From Dictyophora rubrovolvata (taxonomy: Eukaryota; Basidiomycota; Agaricomycetes; Phallales; Phallaceae), in assembly GCA_029959195.1 (NCBI GenBank), contig CP114118.1, positions 992,001-1,056,000 on the forward strand: 64,000 bases of DNA. The letters are read 5' to 3'. Position 1 is the stretch's first letter, and every line of letters starts with the position of its first letter. A program made the position numbers and the translations under genes. The notes beneath the pieces were generated by a model, which worked only from the letters and a program-made list of their open reading frames with translations, did not search any database and had not been told where the DNA came from. Shown piece by piece: positions 47,706 through 60,587 of the stretch.

Positions 47706-48283
47706 TCTCATAGTAAGTAGCACCAGCGAGTGCCTGGAAGCATGGAGTCCTATACTCAATAGCTGGAACTGAGGTGTGAATAAGTCCAAGATGCGATGGG
47801 AAGGTTGGGTGCCGCTACTTGGCAAGTACTCGAGTACCCAGGCTCAGCCTGACGAGCCATCATGATGTCGTAATCATCACAGCGCGCTTTTCGCGTCCAA
47901 GCTCTAAAAATCCCGCCATTAATTTTCAGTGTCAAAGCTACAATATAAGATGGGAGAAGGCTCGGAAGAACAGAGTCACCTGGCATCCCAGCTTTAAGAA
48001 GCAGAGGCCCGACAGCCAATCAGAAAAAGCCCTCAGAGGACATTCCCTAGTCTCAACTTTCAAGACGGTGACCCGCTGATAAGCAACATTACCCGTTATC
48101 AAAAGGCTATCTTCTGGGATAAAGCAAGTCAACCAATGAGAATTCTGGCCTGATTCTGCACTTTCACCCGAAAGACAGGGCGTGTGAGACTGTATATTAA
48201 CTTGCAGCTCCCAGTCACTCAGGTAAGCTTAAACGTTAAACCACTACTACTGGCACTGTCCTTGGACAATCATACCCACTCCA
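47706..48283. promoter_or_regulatory. Left part of the spacer, upstream of formamidase
   Basis: 578 bases between the left arm and the formamidase start. It holds only short frames on either strand; presumed to contain the formamidase promoter. A CCAAT motif occurs at about 48133 and another just before the ATG at 48281. Confidence 0.45.
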
Positions 48284-50935
48284 ATGGCAACTAAGGCGAA
48301 TTCTGTACCTTACCCCACTCTTATCAAGGTAAGCGTATAAAACAAGCAAAACATTCTTTGTCTTATCCTCATACGTAGATTGATCCGTTTGTGTAAGTCC
48401 AAACTGTTTTCCACGGCACGATACATGGATGATAAGAATGACCAAATTTTCATTCTTGACGACTATGCAGACCAGCAGATCAGCAAAAGGTTCGACTTGT
48501 GCTTGAAATGATGAGAGACACTGCTGTACTCATTTACGTCGTTATTAGGGTCTTCATAATCGATGGCAGTAAGCAGAACTGTTCTTTCAGAAGATACAAC
48601 TTTCACACGGTTTTTTAGTCCCGAAATACCTCCCGTGGCAACTGTTAAACCGGGAGAGGTAATCAAATGTGTTGATCAAAAATTCAGTCATCTCAGAGCT
48701 AAATCCTTGTCTACCCTTCGTCTTAGGTTTTCAAGATCGAGTGTATAGGTGGGTTCCCGCATATTTTGCTTTAAGCAAAAGTTTCTTATCGTGAAATAAA
48801 TACCATCAGACTGGACTGGTGCCCAAATTGGCAATAACGATAGTACGTCGATTGCATACTTTCGCCTGCGAGGGATCGGATCAATTAAATTTGGCTCAGT
48901 TAGTGACGACATCAAGAACGTGGATCTGACCAAAGTACACAATTTGAGTGGTCCGGTAGCCGTCGAAGGAGCAGAGCCCGGAGATGCGCTAGTTGTGGAT
49001 ATTCTAGATGGTAATAAGAACTTCTGAACTGAGTAACCCTAATGATTTGATCGAGCTTCAAGTTACACCTTTTGAAAAAATGCCCTGGGGATATACGGTA
49101 TATCACAATTGGTTCTGGTTCTAGTATTCGTTACGCTCATCTACTAAACTTCAGGGCATTTTTGAGCTCACGAACGGAGGCGGTCTTTTCGGTAAGCTTC
49201 CTCTGACTTTAAGAACGCGTCGGAATTCTTTTGTACCTTTAATCCTTAGCCCGAGAATTCAACAGCAAAGCCTGTAAAGCTATTTGGGATCTCGAAGGTT
49301 TTTATTTTTTTTATTTTCGAACATTCACTGAAAATTCAACGACCTGTGAATAGGGATCTATGCATCTTCTCGTCATATTCACGGAGTCAAATTCGCTGGA
49401 ATTCCGCATCCAGGACTCATGTCTGTATCACCAGTTTTTCTTTTTCAAATACTCACAATTTGTTATATAGAGGGACTGCCCCATCACAAGAGCTCCTTGA
49501 TACTTGGAACACCCGTGAAGGGGAGCTCATTGCCCAGCACCTTCACGCCGTTCCAGCGGTTGCTTTCCCACCTGAGCCAGTTGGGGCATATGTTGGACAG
49601 GATCTTCCCAAAGACGTAATAGAGAAGATTGCAAAAGAAGGCGCAAGAACTATTCCCGGAAGAGAACACGGTGGAAATTGCGATGTACGTTGTGTTCGTG
49701 ATTAATTTGTCCCGCTTTCAATTGATTTGTCCTCTGCGTGCTAGATCAAGAACCTCTCCAAGTGCGTGTCACATATGCTAATATTAACCCTTCAGTCTCA
49801 ATATTTTGATCTTGAAGAGGATCGCGATGCTATTTCCCTGTTTTTATAAAGGGCGCCAATCTTTCCGTTGGAGATCTTCACTTTTCACAAGGAGATGTGT
49901 GTTTCCCGAATTTAAAATATCGTACTTCTCGTGACACAATTATTTTCTAGGGCGAGGTATGTCCCTCAACATCTTGATAGCATAATGCTGAAGTGGCATG
50001 CAGCTGTCTTTCTGTGGTGCAATAGAGATGGCCGGAATAATAACATTCAAGACTAGCATTATAAAGGGAGGCGTTGAAAAATTCGCTCTCAAACAGCCTA
50101 TTTTCCTTGTATGTATTTTTTTTGTCAAATAGTCACAAGGCATTCAAAAGGAATAGCCATCACCTGTGGATCCTGTATACTCCGCGAAGGTGAGATTACA
50201 AGTCAGATGTAGCTATATGCTAGTGAAAATATTTGCAGCTTGTATTTGAAGGAATCAGCGTGGACTATCGTAAGTGATTGGGTATTATCAAACCTTTTTG
50301 ATTGACGTTTTTTGTAGACGGAGATGGTAAACAATATAACATGGACGCGTGAGTTTCAAAATTCAGCATTATTCAAGTGTTCGTTGTTAAGACCGGGCGT
50401 TATTATAGAACGGTCGCCTACAAGCAAGCAGCTCTCAACGCCATCGCGTATTTACAGAAAGTGAGCTTGTATCGTTGATAAGCTTGATTAAACTCAGCTT
50501 TCGATAGTTAGGCTACAGTGTGTTTTAGCCGCTTATATCTTGATTGTAGTACTAAAAGCTGCGTCACGCAACTAGCTCGCGAACAAGCATGTGAGTAAAT
50601 TCGCATATAACTAATAACTTCCATGTTCTTATTTTGTCCTATGCATGTAGATCTGCTTCTCTCCGCTGCGCCGATAGAAAGTCATATCGGAGCCATTGTC
50701 GTAAGCATACAAATAGTAGAACAGCACTTTCTCGGTTCAACGAAATACTAGGATTCACCAAACGCATGCGTTACGTTAGCGTTACCTATTGGAATTTTCG
50801 AAAACGTGCGTATAATGTTACCCTTTTCAAAATTTGACTCGTTAAGATTTGTTTTAGGATATTCTGCCGAAACCGGAAGGACTCACCAAGAACGATTATG
50901 GCCAATGTGCTATCAGGAGTGACGGGGTGCTTTAA
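48284..50935 (+). CDS. Formamidase (FmdA/AmdA family)
   Basis: Cytosolic amidase expected to hydrolyse formamide to formate and ammonia. About 25 tiny exons: MATKANSVPYPTLIK, IDPFVPADQQK, GLHNRWHPEIPPVATVKPGE, VFKIECIDWTGAQIGNNDS, SDDIKNVDLTKVHNLSGPVA, EGAEPGDALVVDILDV, MPWGYTGIFELTNGGGLF, IYASSRHIHGVKFAGIPHPG, GTAPSQELLDTWNTREG, REHGGNCDIKNLSKGSR, GANLSVGDLHFSQGDGE, FCGAIEMAGIITF, KLVFEGISVD, GDGKQYNMDATVAYKQAALN, REQAYLLLSAAPIESHIGAI, DSPNACVTLALPIGIF, stop at 50935. All conserved formamidase blocks are present, so the gene appears intact; the join between AYLQK and REQAY is the only one I could not settle. A 6-nt exon at 49951-49956 supplies Gly-Glu. It lies alone in the spacer of the inverted duplication. 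Confidence 0.88.
49951..49956 (+). other. 6-nt microexon of the formamidase gene
   Basis: GGCGAG, flanked by TTTTCTAG and GTATGT, encodes Gly-Glu and completes the family motif SQGDGE before LSFCGAIEM. Both flanking introns have ordinary ends. Confidence 0.75.
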
Positions 50936-51312
50936 GATCGAGTAATATGTATCGTTGGCAGATCTATGTAATGTAACTGTAGCATTTGTCTGAGAATTAC
51001 GAATATCCTGGACCTGCAAAGAAAGAATATGACGCGATACAAAAATTGATTGCCCCCTGCTATGAATATATTGGATTCAATGAATATATCGATACTTGGG
51101 ATAATTATTCAACTATTTAGGTACGTATTCTCCAGTTGCGTATACATCGCTCTCAGTTATCCAAACGCTGCTTTGTCTCATTCTTTGACGACAACATCGT
51201 TCAATTAAATGACATGAAAATATATGGACAGAATTATAGAATTATATACTAATAATATTCCTTTTTGTAAACGCCGTATCCATGACCGACTTTTCACCAG
51301 TCTCTCAGTTGT
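50936..51312. other. Convergent gap between formamidase and monooxygenase B
   Basis: 377 bases; the right arm of the duplication begins inside it at about 51168. No gene seen. Confidence 0.5.
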
Positions 51313-53142
51313 TCACACATCGTCTGGACGATTGACTAACCCAGACACCCTCCATGCCGCCTGTCGCCGAATCGGTCCGATGCTCATCAAAGTCTTGAAC
51401 ACAATATTCCGCAAACGCACTTTCCATTCAGACCCAGCCCCAAATGCCAAAAATTTCGTCATCGTCATCGTCATTCCAACAACCCGCTTACCAGCTTCAT
51501 GTCGTCTCTTCCCATACGTCATCAAAACAGCATCTTTTCGCCCGGGGTTAGACGCCTCCAAGTGTGCTTCAATCGTATTTGCAGCAGATATCGCGTCGCA
51601 TATTCCAAGATTCATGCCTTGTCCACCAACAGGTGAATGCACATGCGCAGCATCACCGATCAGCAAGACGTGCGTGTTTCCAATCTTGGCCGTATATGTA
51701 TCGGCTAGAGCAGCACGAACTCGATATCGAGATGAGACGAGAATAGAAGAGATAGTGATTGGAGTACTGAAAGGACTACGCTTGTTAATTTCCTGTTGGA
51801 AATACTCGATTGATGGGTTGTGTGGTATTTCACCCTTTCCAGAGGGTACGCCTAAGCCAATACGCCACATGAGTCTATTCGGGTCTGGGGATGGTAATGG
51901 TATAATGAGGATGAAGCGGTCTATCATGAATGTCGGCTGATCTCTTGGAAGAAATTCGGGAAGAGGATCTTGGAGGTATACATCTGCCAATGCTATTTGA
52001 AACGCGTCTGAATCACTGGGGTCGTCGTAAGATGCACCCGTCAGAGGATTTTTAAAGTCTATCCCGACCAAATGTCTGACCTACGGTTTACAATGTCAGT
52101 ACTAATCTTATATTATCACGTTCTTTGAATGCGTAAACTTACCGTAGAGTGGGCGCCGTCCGCGGCTATAATATATTTGGTGACAATAGTCGAATTATCG
52201 GCGAATAAAACTTCAGCCTTGGCGTCGTGTATCCTCTTGATACCTGTGATTTCTTTCTCGCGTTGTATATGAATGCCATGGATATTCAAATGTTGTTGCA
52301 AAATGCCTTCGACATCACTTTGAGAAATGAGAAGGGAGAAAGGGTAGCGGGTGTACTTGGCAATGAGACTTATGTCAACATTGACAATGGTATGTTCGGT
52401 AGAAGATTTGAAACTGATGTTGTCGTATCTTATTCCTCGTTGGATGAGTGCATCCGCTGCTCCGAGAGTATCGAGAAGCTTTAAGTTGACTGTGTTAGAA
52501 TTATGATCATTATCGATAAGTGGATTACTTATTTACCTCGAGTGTATGAGCGTGGACTACAGCAGCTCTTGCACCGTTTTTGTTCGATGAAGAGGCGTCG
52601 ACGATCTGAACGTCAATACCCTTTTGGGCTAATGCAATCGCGGCGGTCAATCCGGTTGGACCAGCACCGACGACTAGAACTTGTGTTTCGTTCGACATTT
52701 GAGAAGTAGTGTAAAGTAGATGGTGTGATGTGATGTTTCTGTTACTGCTGTTGCGTTGTTGCTCTGAGGTTGACTATCCAACTCTTTTTATAAGAGATGA
52801 GCTCGAGGATGACATTGGAATGACATCTGATAGCTCCTGATGATGATGACAAAAGGCCCGTTATGAGCTGGAACTGCTTCTCAATCGAACCAGAGCCGAC
52901 GGCCTCGCAAGAATTCAATGTCCATGTCGAAATTGATATTACGATGAAGTGTTTTATCGGAGCTGTATACATATTACGCATGGAAAATCCGTTTGACATG
53001 GAATTTGGCTTACAACGAATTCTGACCAGTCGGTTACTTTGACTGGCATCAAAGCGTGATATCGCTCGAGAAGTGCGAAAAAGTTTTTAAAAGAACGCCA
53101 ATGGGATTCAGCCCAATGGAGCTGACTAAGCATCGTCCGTTC
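51168..53142. repeat. Right arm of the large inverted duplication
   Basis: About 1.98 kb, reverse complement of 45745-47705, with a 3462-base spacer between arms. The last 700 coding bases are almost identical between arms, while differences cluster in exon 2 and the start of exon 3. Confidence 0.93.
51313..52698 (-). CDS. FAD-dependent aromatic-type monooxygenase B
   Basis: Near-identical copy of the gene at 46177-47562: same exon sizes, 421 residues, all FAD motifs intact (VVGAGPTGLTAAIAL, AADGAHST, LLIGDAAHVHSPVGGQG). I count about nine amino-acid differences, for example Ala to Thr in the dinucleotide fold, Cys to Tyr and Ser to Asn in the IRCDS/IRYDN segment, Ala to Thr after KSS, Met-Gly to Ile-Ser, Asp to Asn in HLDIHG, Glu to Asp, and Ser to Asn in EASSPG. 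None hits a known cofactor residue, so both copies may be active. It has the same TATA-like TCTTATAAAAAG upstream. Convergent with the formamidase. Confidence 0.9.
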
Positions 53143-54767
53143 AACGTCCGCGAGCTTTCACCAGTAACGGGAACGGCCTCAGCGAATGTAAGTAGGAAGT
53201 GCTTATGATGATGATCGGAGGACTTAGATGTTTTTTTGCGATTCGTCTTTTCAATACGTCGTTGTTATTGATGATAAATGGATATGGGCAACTTGTAGGA
53301 ACGTACCAAAAACGCACTTGTTGTGAAAATATCGTCATCATTAAGATTATACCAGCCACAAATACTGAAATCGAACAAGTGTCGAGGGCACAACTTTCAC
53401 CATCATTTCTATAGAAGATCCATAGTGAGTGGAGAATCGAGATTCCATCTCATATTTTTTGTGGTTACAGTTCTTTGGGGCGTAAATCAAGCGATTAATC
53501 TATTCGGGTTGGTAAACGGGAAAAATATTCCCGTTTTGGAGAGTAAGTTTGGTAGCCGATGATCTACCCAGATTGAGACCTTCCACTGAGAGGCTGAAGT
53601 TGGGTTGAGATCCTATCTCCCCGGCCCTGGGAAAAGTTAAACGTGGAGTTATACGGTAGAACGAATATGCCGTCAAGGGGAAGCCGCCGCTTTATACATA
53701 ACCTTTGACCTACAGTTGTTACTGGTCCAACTAGCTCCATATTCTTCTTGGAAGAATTCCGGGAACGAAGTGAGGCTTGGGAACACCCGAGCGAAAATAC
53801 ACCGAATGACACGTCTATACAACCCTGAAATTAACGTAAAAGATAAGGCTAAAACGTAATGTTCTCGCAGTGCGCCCAAAAATAAGGTGTTCCGGGTAGT
53901 TCAAGTTGTAGGCAATCAAATTCTACCAGAATTTGAAAGCAGGCGACACTCTCCCGTCGATATATGGCATCTTATTTGGTGTAAACATACTTTCAAGACA
54001 CGGAAAATGTCATCAGAAGAAGGAGACTACGCAAGAATAAAATGTAGCATCAAAGGGAAGTGATATTCACAAAGCTCACAGGTGCATACATGTATTGCCT
54101 ATTTATATTTGCACCATTAAACCATTCATCCGCTCCCAAGCCTTCATCTACGTAATCCTTGTACATAAATTATATTCGTGGTTTTGAAAGGAAGGATGCG
54201 CCAATTCTAGGTAGCATAAGTGCATTCATACACTCAAAGGGAAAGTTGTAAGGAGGGTCGACTGCCGCCGTCAGTACTAATACACCATTTCATGGGACTG
54301 AGATTGGACGTGCATCATTATGTGAGCTCAATGCACAGAGTGCATGCGAATCAACATATTGAGACCAACCTCATCCCAGGAAACTTTAGAGATATGACTG
54401 TGGACGAAGGTGTCATTGAACGACGACGGTCTTACTGAGAGCATACACACCTTTATAGACTTTCCAACACTGAATATTACAAGGGTATCAAAGAAATGCA
54501 CCCTTCCATTCCAGACTCACCCAGTTCTTTAAGCTCGTGTGTCTAGGGCGTTTTGTCCCCCAATATTCAACACCCCGTGTATCACGCCTTCCATATTTGC
54601 AGTATATAACCAGTAAGGGAAACACTTGTATACATACTTGCTCTAGTTGGAACTGGTCATAAAGAGGTTCACGGCATTTCAGCAATTTACGATGCAGATA
54701 AAAAAAAATACAGTTTTATAAAAATTCTAGGAACTACACATATTTCAAAACAAGACAAAAGGAAAAA
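53143..54767. other. Gene-poor stretch
   Basis: 1.6 kb to the right of the inverted duplication. Open frames are short and unlike any family I know. A small hairpin, ACGGGAA..TTCCCGT, lies at about 53516-53534. Could be decayed sequence next to the duplication breakpoint. Confidence 0.45.
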
Positions 54768-57700
54768 CTACCCTTTTCCTCCAATAGACCGATTCGACCG
54801 TCTCACCGCCTTCTTCCGCTTAGACGTTTCGGGGATCTCGTCAGAATGCTTCACGTTCGACCGCACAGGTATGATCTCATCGGTACTTCCAGAAACCACA
54901 GTACTCTTCTCAAATAAGGCGATGAGTCTTCTCTTTTCGTCCCGTTGGTCTGGGTCTTCATAAATGACGCCTAGAGGAGACTCTTCCTCGTTGGTAATAT
55001 TGTCTTCCTTGTTCGATAGGCAGGATAACGGCGAAGATGTGGCTACCAGGGACATCAATGACGGCACGGCTTTATCAGATTCCCCCCGCTAAAAAAAAGA
55101 AGAAGAAAGTTAAGCAAAAAAGGTGCAAATCGGGTAAACGGAACTGGGGGTAATACCAGTGATCTGGAGTGTGGACGGGGACGTTTCGTTGGACGTTTCT
55201 GAACCGTTAATTCATCAAACTTGGGCTCAGGTGCTCTCTTGCCAAGAAGAGCCGTAATGGCCGTGCGCAAGACCCGTGTTTCGCTGATTGAAGGTGACAA
55301 TGTCCGTGTTAAACCAGAATTTATTTGTAGAGGGGACGGTGAACAAGAAGAGGGTATCTGTGTTCGTTTCATTTCTACATCTTGGCTGGCCTTTGACGCT
55401 TCTTGAAGTGAGGATGGATGTGAAGGTTGCATAGAGCACCCTCGGGTGTTATTTTTCTCAATAGTTTCAGGAGACCCCGGAATGCGAAGGCCAAGTGGTT
55501 CCCCAAATGTTAGTTCCATGTCTCCCTCTGTTCCAATTGGTGGGAAAGAACTCGTGGAATTAGCAGGTGCCGGAATGAATGTATGATATGATACCGTGGG
55601 ACAGTCCGTCACTGACGATGTTTCTTCTAAACGCAGTGAAGGATCAGAAGGTCTACAGGGCTCGGTGTCTTGTGAATGATCTGCCGAATCGGGAACATCA
55701 GCAAAAATAATTTAGAGAAGGGTCAGATTTACTGTTTGTAATATCAATAATCTTTTCTTCCCTTCCGTCAACTTTGAGCTCGATAGCCTTCTCTCCCCCT
55801 TTTACTTCTGAGAGAAACATAACATCTTTGGACTCATGGATAATGGTTTGTGAGCCATCATTTCTCACTTCAAAATCCCGTTGGACAGGCACTTTTCCAT
55901 TCCTGGCGATGAAAAACAGCCATTCTAAATCCACGACGGGAATCTTCCATTCTTGAGCTTTCTGAAACTTCTCCCCATGACCAGAAGGACAAATCAAATG
56001 ACTTGTGGACTTTGAAAATGCAGATTGAACATTGGCACCTTTTATTGCAAAACGCCAAGAGGCAAATCAATTTGAAAACTGAATTGACAGGCCTTAATTA
56101 CACTCACCGACAGCACGCAAAAGTCGTTTCGTCCAGTAAGTTTCAGCGGAGTCCAGACCGGATAAACTAACAAATAGTTTCTCAGACCCTGAAAGAACAT
56201 GTTAATTTTTTTTCAATCTTTTGGGGTGACAATTGCACTGGGTACCTTCTGCTGGGATAGTGACGCTGAGAGGCGTGAAGGTAATGTGCTCATCGGCTGC
56301 GCACATTCTTTCTTCGAATATTGATCTCTCCACCCAACATTCAGTTCTAAACTTCGAGCGATCCGCTGGATTGACTTTATTCCAAAAAGTACTTCCTCTA
56401 GTCGAGTCAGGAATAAAAACTGTCTATAAAGAAAGTAACACAACCCACCCAACGAGTCTCACGAGAAAGAAGTCAGGTTCGATAAAGGCATCGTCGTCAC
56501 TAAGCCATCGCCCGCCACGTTTATTTATGGCATCACGTAACGCAGCGCCTTCTTTCGCTTCTCCAAGGGCACGAAAACTATAGCCAGCGAAGATATTGGC
56601 AGCTGTGATATCGGATAAGGGCTGCTTCGAGATAGACTCAGGTGCGGAGACAGCTGCGTCCGCTTCAGAAGCACTTCGCAAGGAAAGAGGAATAGCCTGT
56701 GATGGAGAAGCGACGGCGAACAAAGAGTCTTTTCGAAAATCTGAGAGACGTTCTAGAACAGAACTTCTTCCTTGTTGCCAGTTAGAAGATACGCCTGAGT
56801 TTGTTTCAGCTAACTCTGAGGCGTCTACTGATATAGCCGGCACAGGAGCAGGTTCAGTTTGAGGGTCTTCCTTTTCGTGTTGAGAGGATTTTCGCGTGTG
56901 TATGATGTTCCGAAGGATACGAAGGCCTATGCCCTTTTGTTTCTGGGTTTGACCGAGTTCGGGTGCATCATCTTCTCCACCGAGATATGACGGAGGGAGA
57001 GATTGAGGTAAGGAGTTTACTTGGGAATCTGATGGCAATATTGTCACTTGTTTGTTCAATTTCCGTGCTAATGAAACTGAGTTTAGATACGCAATATATA
57101 CAGCAAATTACCTACATTCCACTGCTACCAGCTTTTTGGTAGGACGAGGCATATTGATGACATATGGTTCTTCATCCCACCTTCCTGATATCACGTTAGG
57201 CCACACAAAAGGTTTAATGAGATATGAACTTGCCGCCAAACTCCAAACAGTCCCAGAACCATTCTTCCCAGATGATACATATCTTCTTCTTTCCTCGTTC
57301 TTGGTTAACTCGCTTTGCCCAAGCAACCTTGTCCGATGATATATCCGAGCACAACAAATGAGTGCTTGAAGGGCCAAGCGATCTAGAGTAGACTCCTCCT
57401 TGCTCCTGTATGATCGTGGCAATGCGTTCTCTAGTTTCAATATCCTGCATCCCAGTTATGCACAACTGCACGCCATTGAATATAGGAAGCCTATGCTCAG
57501 CGACAAACTTTTCGTTATTTCAGTGTTTATAAAATTATAGTTAAGCGGGATAAGAAAGTAACCTGATTTAAATCAATTGTTTCTCCTCTTAACCATGCGT
57601 TATAAATGGCCTCAATCCAACTTTCACTCAAGATCGGCAAGTTACGTTCAACAGCACACTATGGGTGAGAGTCAGTCAATGTTATGATATATCGCCTTAA

Positions 57701-58132
57701 ATTTTACCTGGTATTTCGCGCTCCCAGGGCCGTCCGCCACAAGATGAGTAACTTTGTCAGTGAAATCATTTGAACGACTCGCGCCCAGCTGTTGAGCATA
57801 GGCAAACAGTGTAGCCTGAACAAGATAAGCATCCAGGTGCTAGCGCAACGATATAAACATATGAATTACTTTGTCTAGCCTTCCGCTTGCACATAGAACT
57901 ACTCCACGCAATGGCGACGATACTTCACGAAAATCTAACTCTCCGATATCGTTACCGCCTTCGTCTTCCCGGGTATTAGATGTACTCGCAACTGTTTCTT
58001 TAGGGTTTGTGATAGACGGGGCAGGCCTTAATATAACATTTGGAACCTAAATTCATATCGATGAGTAGATTCAAGTACTTGAGGACTTTTCGGAATTACC
58101 TTGGTCGCTCCTCGACGTTTCCCGTTTTTCAT
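54768..58132 (-). CDS. Multi-BRCT replication/checkpoint protein, Dpb11/Rad4/TopBP1-like
   Basis: Start at 58132 (MKNGKRRGATK), many exons. BRCT 1: LRGVVLCASGRLDK, LFAYAQQLGASRSNDFTDKV, THLVADGPGSAKYQ, LPILSESWIEAIYNAW. BRCT 2: FNGVQLCITGMQDIETRERI, QGGVYSRSLGPSSTHLLCSD, ICIIWEEWFWDCLE. After a linker, BRCT 3: NIFAGYSFRALGEAKEGAAL with INKRGGRWLSDDDAFIEPDF. BRCT 4: GSEKLFVSLSGLDSAETYW, THLICPSGHGEKFQKAQEWK, IPVVDLEWLFFIARNG. The C-terminal 350 residues are disordered and basic, with KRPTKRPRPHSR-like nuclear signals. Two BRCT pairs plus tail is the Dpb11/Rad4 plan: a scaffold that binds phosphorylated replication and checkpoint proteins. I assign the group rather than strict orthology. Confidence 0.82.
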
Positions 58133-58412
58133 GCTATGGTTTCGTGTGCCGCGCGGCGCGTTTGGACCTTCATGGGCGCATCTGGCGGGATTGGAAATCG
58201 GAGGTATTGTTCACGCTCCGATTAAATATTGATGGAAGGTCTGTCCAGCTCAAATTATTCGAATTTTCAATATACACATAACTTTCTCGGTTTTGTTTTT
58301 TTTTGAGTTCGAGTCAACGGTAAAGAGTGCTATCAGTCATCGTCCGGGAGCCTGATCGTATCTTGTAAACGGGTCAAACAAGTTTGGTCACACATGCGTC
58401 ACTAATACAATT

Positions 58413-59710
58413 ATGCCTCCAACGCCATCCTCTTCCAGAGCTCTCAATGCCATTCTTCCCCAGATAGCAGCATCTCCATACGAAGCCCATCAAAAGGCCC
58501 GAACATTTGCGTCTCGTTACGTCAAATCCTCTCAGTTTGATGTTGCGATCGAAGTCCTGTTCCAGTCGGCTAGAGAACTCCTGAAAACTGGTCAGCAAGG
58601 GAGCGGGACAGACTTAGGCTGTTTTCTGATTGAAGTGTATGAAAGTAAACCGGAGGATATTACCGAGGAATCTAGGTGTACGTCAGAAGTGTGTTTGACC
58701 GTTACATCCGAGTCTTAATGTTGAACAGCTCGTCTAACGCAACTAATTGCCTTAACTGGACCAAATGGCTCGTGGAGAAAGACTTTGATTGATCGTTCAG
58801 CCGCGTAAATTTCTTTGTGTTCTCCGTTTTTTCTTTTCAGAATGACAGACGCTATTGTTAGATGGACAACCAAAGTTGGGACTTGCCCTGCAGGAGACCC
58901 GGATCTTCACCACTATATCGGAGAGCTTTTATATAAAGGTATAGCCCTGGTTTGCTTCTGTCGTTGTGTTACGATTTTAACGTACTTGACTCTTCCAGAG
59001 GGATCTCTCGAACAGGCCGAGTTGCATTTTCTTGCCGCTGGAAAGCGAGATAGTGCTCGCCTTTTATCCGAGGTGTTGACCGAGTGGTTAGGTGACTCAC
59101 CAGATGTTGGCAAGTTCGCTTGCAGAGGCGTAATACCGTAGGCACTCAACGTTCTCACCTTTTTATCTCTTCTAACGATCGGAAAACAAAGATATCTTCT
59201 AGAAGGAAACATCCTCGCTGCTCGGATATTCTTATCCCATTTTCTTTCTCATTTGTCAAGCACACGCCCTGCCATTCTGACTGACAAGACACCTTTGAAT
59301 GTCGGAGAAACTTCAGATGTTATACATGTGACGAACGATCAGGTCCTCAATTTTCTTCAGCTGGCCGTTCTTACTTGCCAGCGCGCTCAGGGCGACAAAA
59401 ACAAGACTATCCGGGAGGCGTGGGTGAGGCTTTGTGGATCATACCAATCGAAAGGTGGATTAATGGCGGACCTTAACATGCGAAAAGTGAATAAACTATC
59501 ATTCATTTATTCATTCATCCTAGCGGCCTGGAATTGACCTGGCTCTTTTCTTTTCAAAAGGCTTTAGCAGAGATTGGACAGTTATACTTCAACATTCCAA
59601 TGCCGCGTAATCAAGCCAATCCGTTACAAGATATGCTCTCTTCATTGTTTGGTGGCGGTTCGAGCGGACCTAAGACATTGTCTCCCACCAGTAGTCTAGG
59701 ACTGGATTAG
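58413..59710 (+). CDS. GET4: GET4-like tail-anchored protein insertion factor
   Basis: Alpha-solenoid protein of the Get4/Get5 complex, which hands tail-anchored proteins to Get3 in the cytosol. About five exons. Landmarks: YEAHQKARTFASRYVKSSQF, AIEVLFQSARELLKTGQ, GTDLGCFLIEVYES, RLTQLIALTGPNGSWRK, DPDLHHYIGELLYKEGSLEQ, AELHFLAAGKRDSARLL, GVIPYLLEGNILAARIFLSH, then LQLAVLTCQRAQGDKN, and a C-terminus NPLQDMLSSLFGGG. The first intron donor is GTACGT at about 58679, giving phase to SRLTQ. It is divergent from the BRCT gene (280 bases between starts). Confidence 0.88.
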
Positions 59711-59845
59711 AGGCAATAAAACGATTTGACGGTGTAAAGTGAATTGTCAATTTAAGTCATGAGAGACTTGTTCTTTCATGTTGATAACTATGTTCGCCAA
59801 CAAATGACGCGAAACGACAGTTTTATTGTGATGACAAAATCTAGA

Positions 59846-60587
59846 CTAGATACCAGCTCTAGGATAGAGAGTTACGATTGTGTTGATGTAGGTGAAGATG
59901 CGGATGATGCTATCATATAAATGTTCGGCATGCTATGAGGGATCTTTGGAGATAATATGTAGCAGACTCACAATCATGGAAGAGATTATTTGTGATGCTC
60001 TTTGCCTCAAACGATGTTTATCGTCCGGTGGACGAGCACCCGAGGCCGTGATACCTGTGGTAGCGGCTCCCCACTGTGCAGCTACTACCTCAACATCGTC
60101 TGCGCTGGGAGATCCAGGCATGGTTCTTACCGAAAGCTCAGTTGTAGGTGTCGCCGGTGTCCACGATGATGTTGACAGTCGATTCGCCAGTGGGCTCGGT
60201 ATCGACTCCGGGTCTAGAATACTCAATGTAAAACCTTTTGAAATTTGTACTTCAAGGGTAGCAATGGATATTCACCTTTTGTATAATCAGGAGGATATTC
60301 CGGAATAGCTGAAAGGTCATCGAGTACACCTTCGTCTAGTGTACTTTGCTGAATGTCACCAAATCGCACTAATCTTGCACCGTCCCATCTCTGGCCGAAA
60401 ATTCCAAGCCAAATTTCGTTGTTTTTCCGAAATACATAGCAGTTTTTTTGGGCGTCATAACCAAGACACTTCATGTCTCGAGGGAGAAAAGCATTATCCT
60501 AATATCATGCATTCCGTTCGTCGTAATAGGCTTTTGACCTTTGAGAAATCCACTTACACTGTATTGTCTTAAATTAGGAGAAGGCAT
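59846..60587 (-). CDS. Unknown conserved-looking protein
   Basis: Four exons: the first gives MPSPNLRQYS from 60587, then DNAFLPRDMKCLGYDAQKN, IWLGIFGQRWDGARLVRFGD and IPEYPPDYTKG, then after an intron a Ser/Thr/Pro-rich part, RQRASQIISSMI, and a last exon HAEHLYDSIIRIFTYINTIV ending at 59846. All joins keep phase. The C-terminal helix is hydrophobic and could contact a membrane. I do not recognise a family; splice support and ordered segments make it a likely gene. Convergent with GET4 (135 bases apart). Confidence 0.62.

Noticed and set aside
48284-50935. Formamidase as a broken gene with many stops
   Set aside because: With very short exons all conserved blocks, including HNRWHPEIPP and SQGDGE, are recovered in order; only one short junction stays open.
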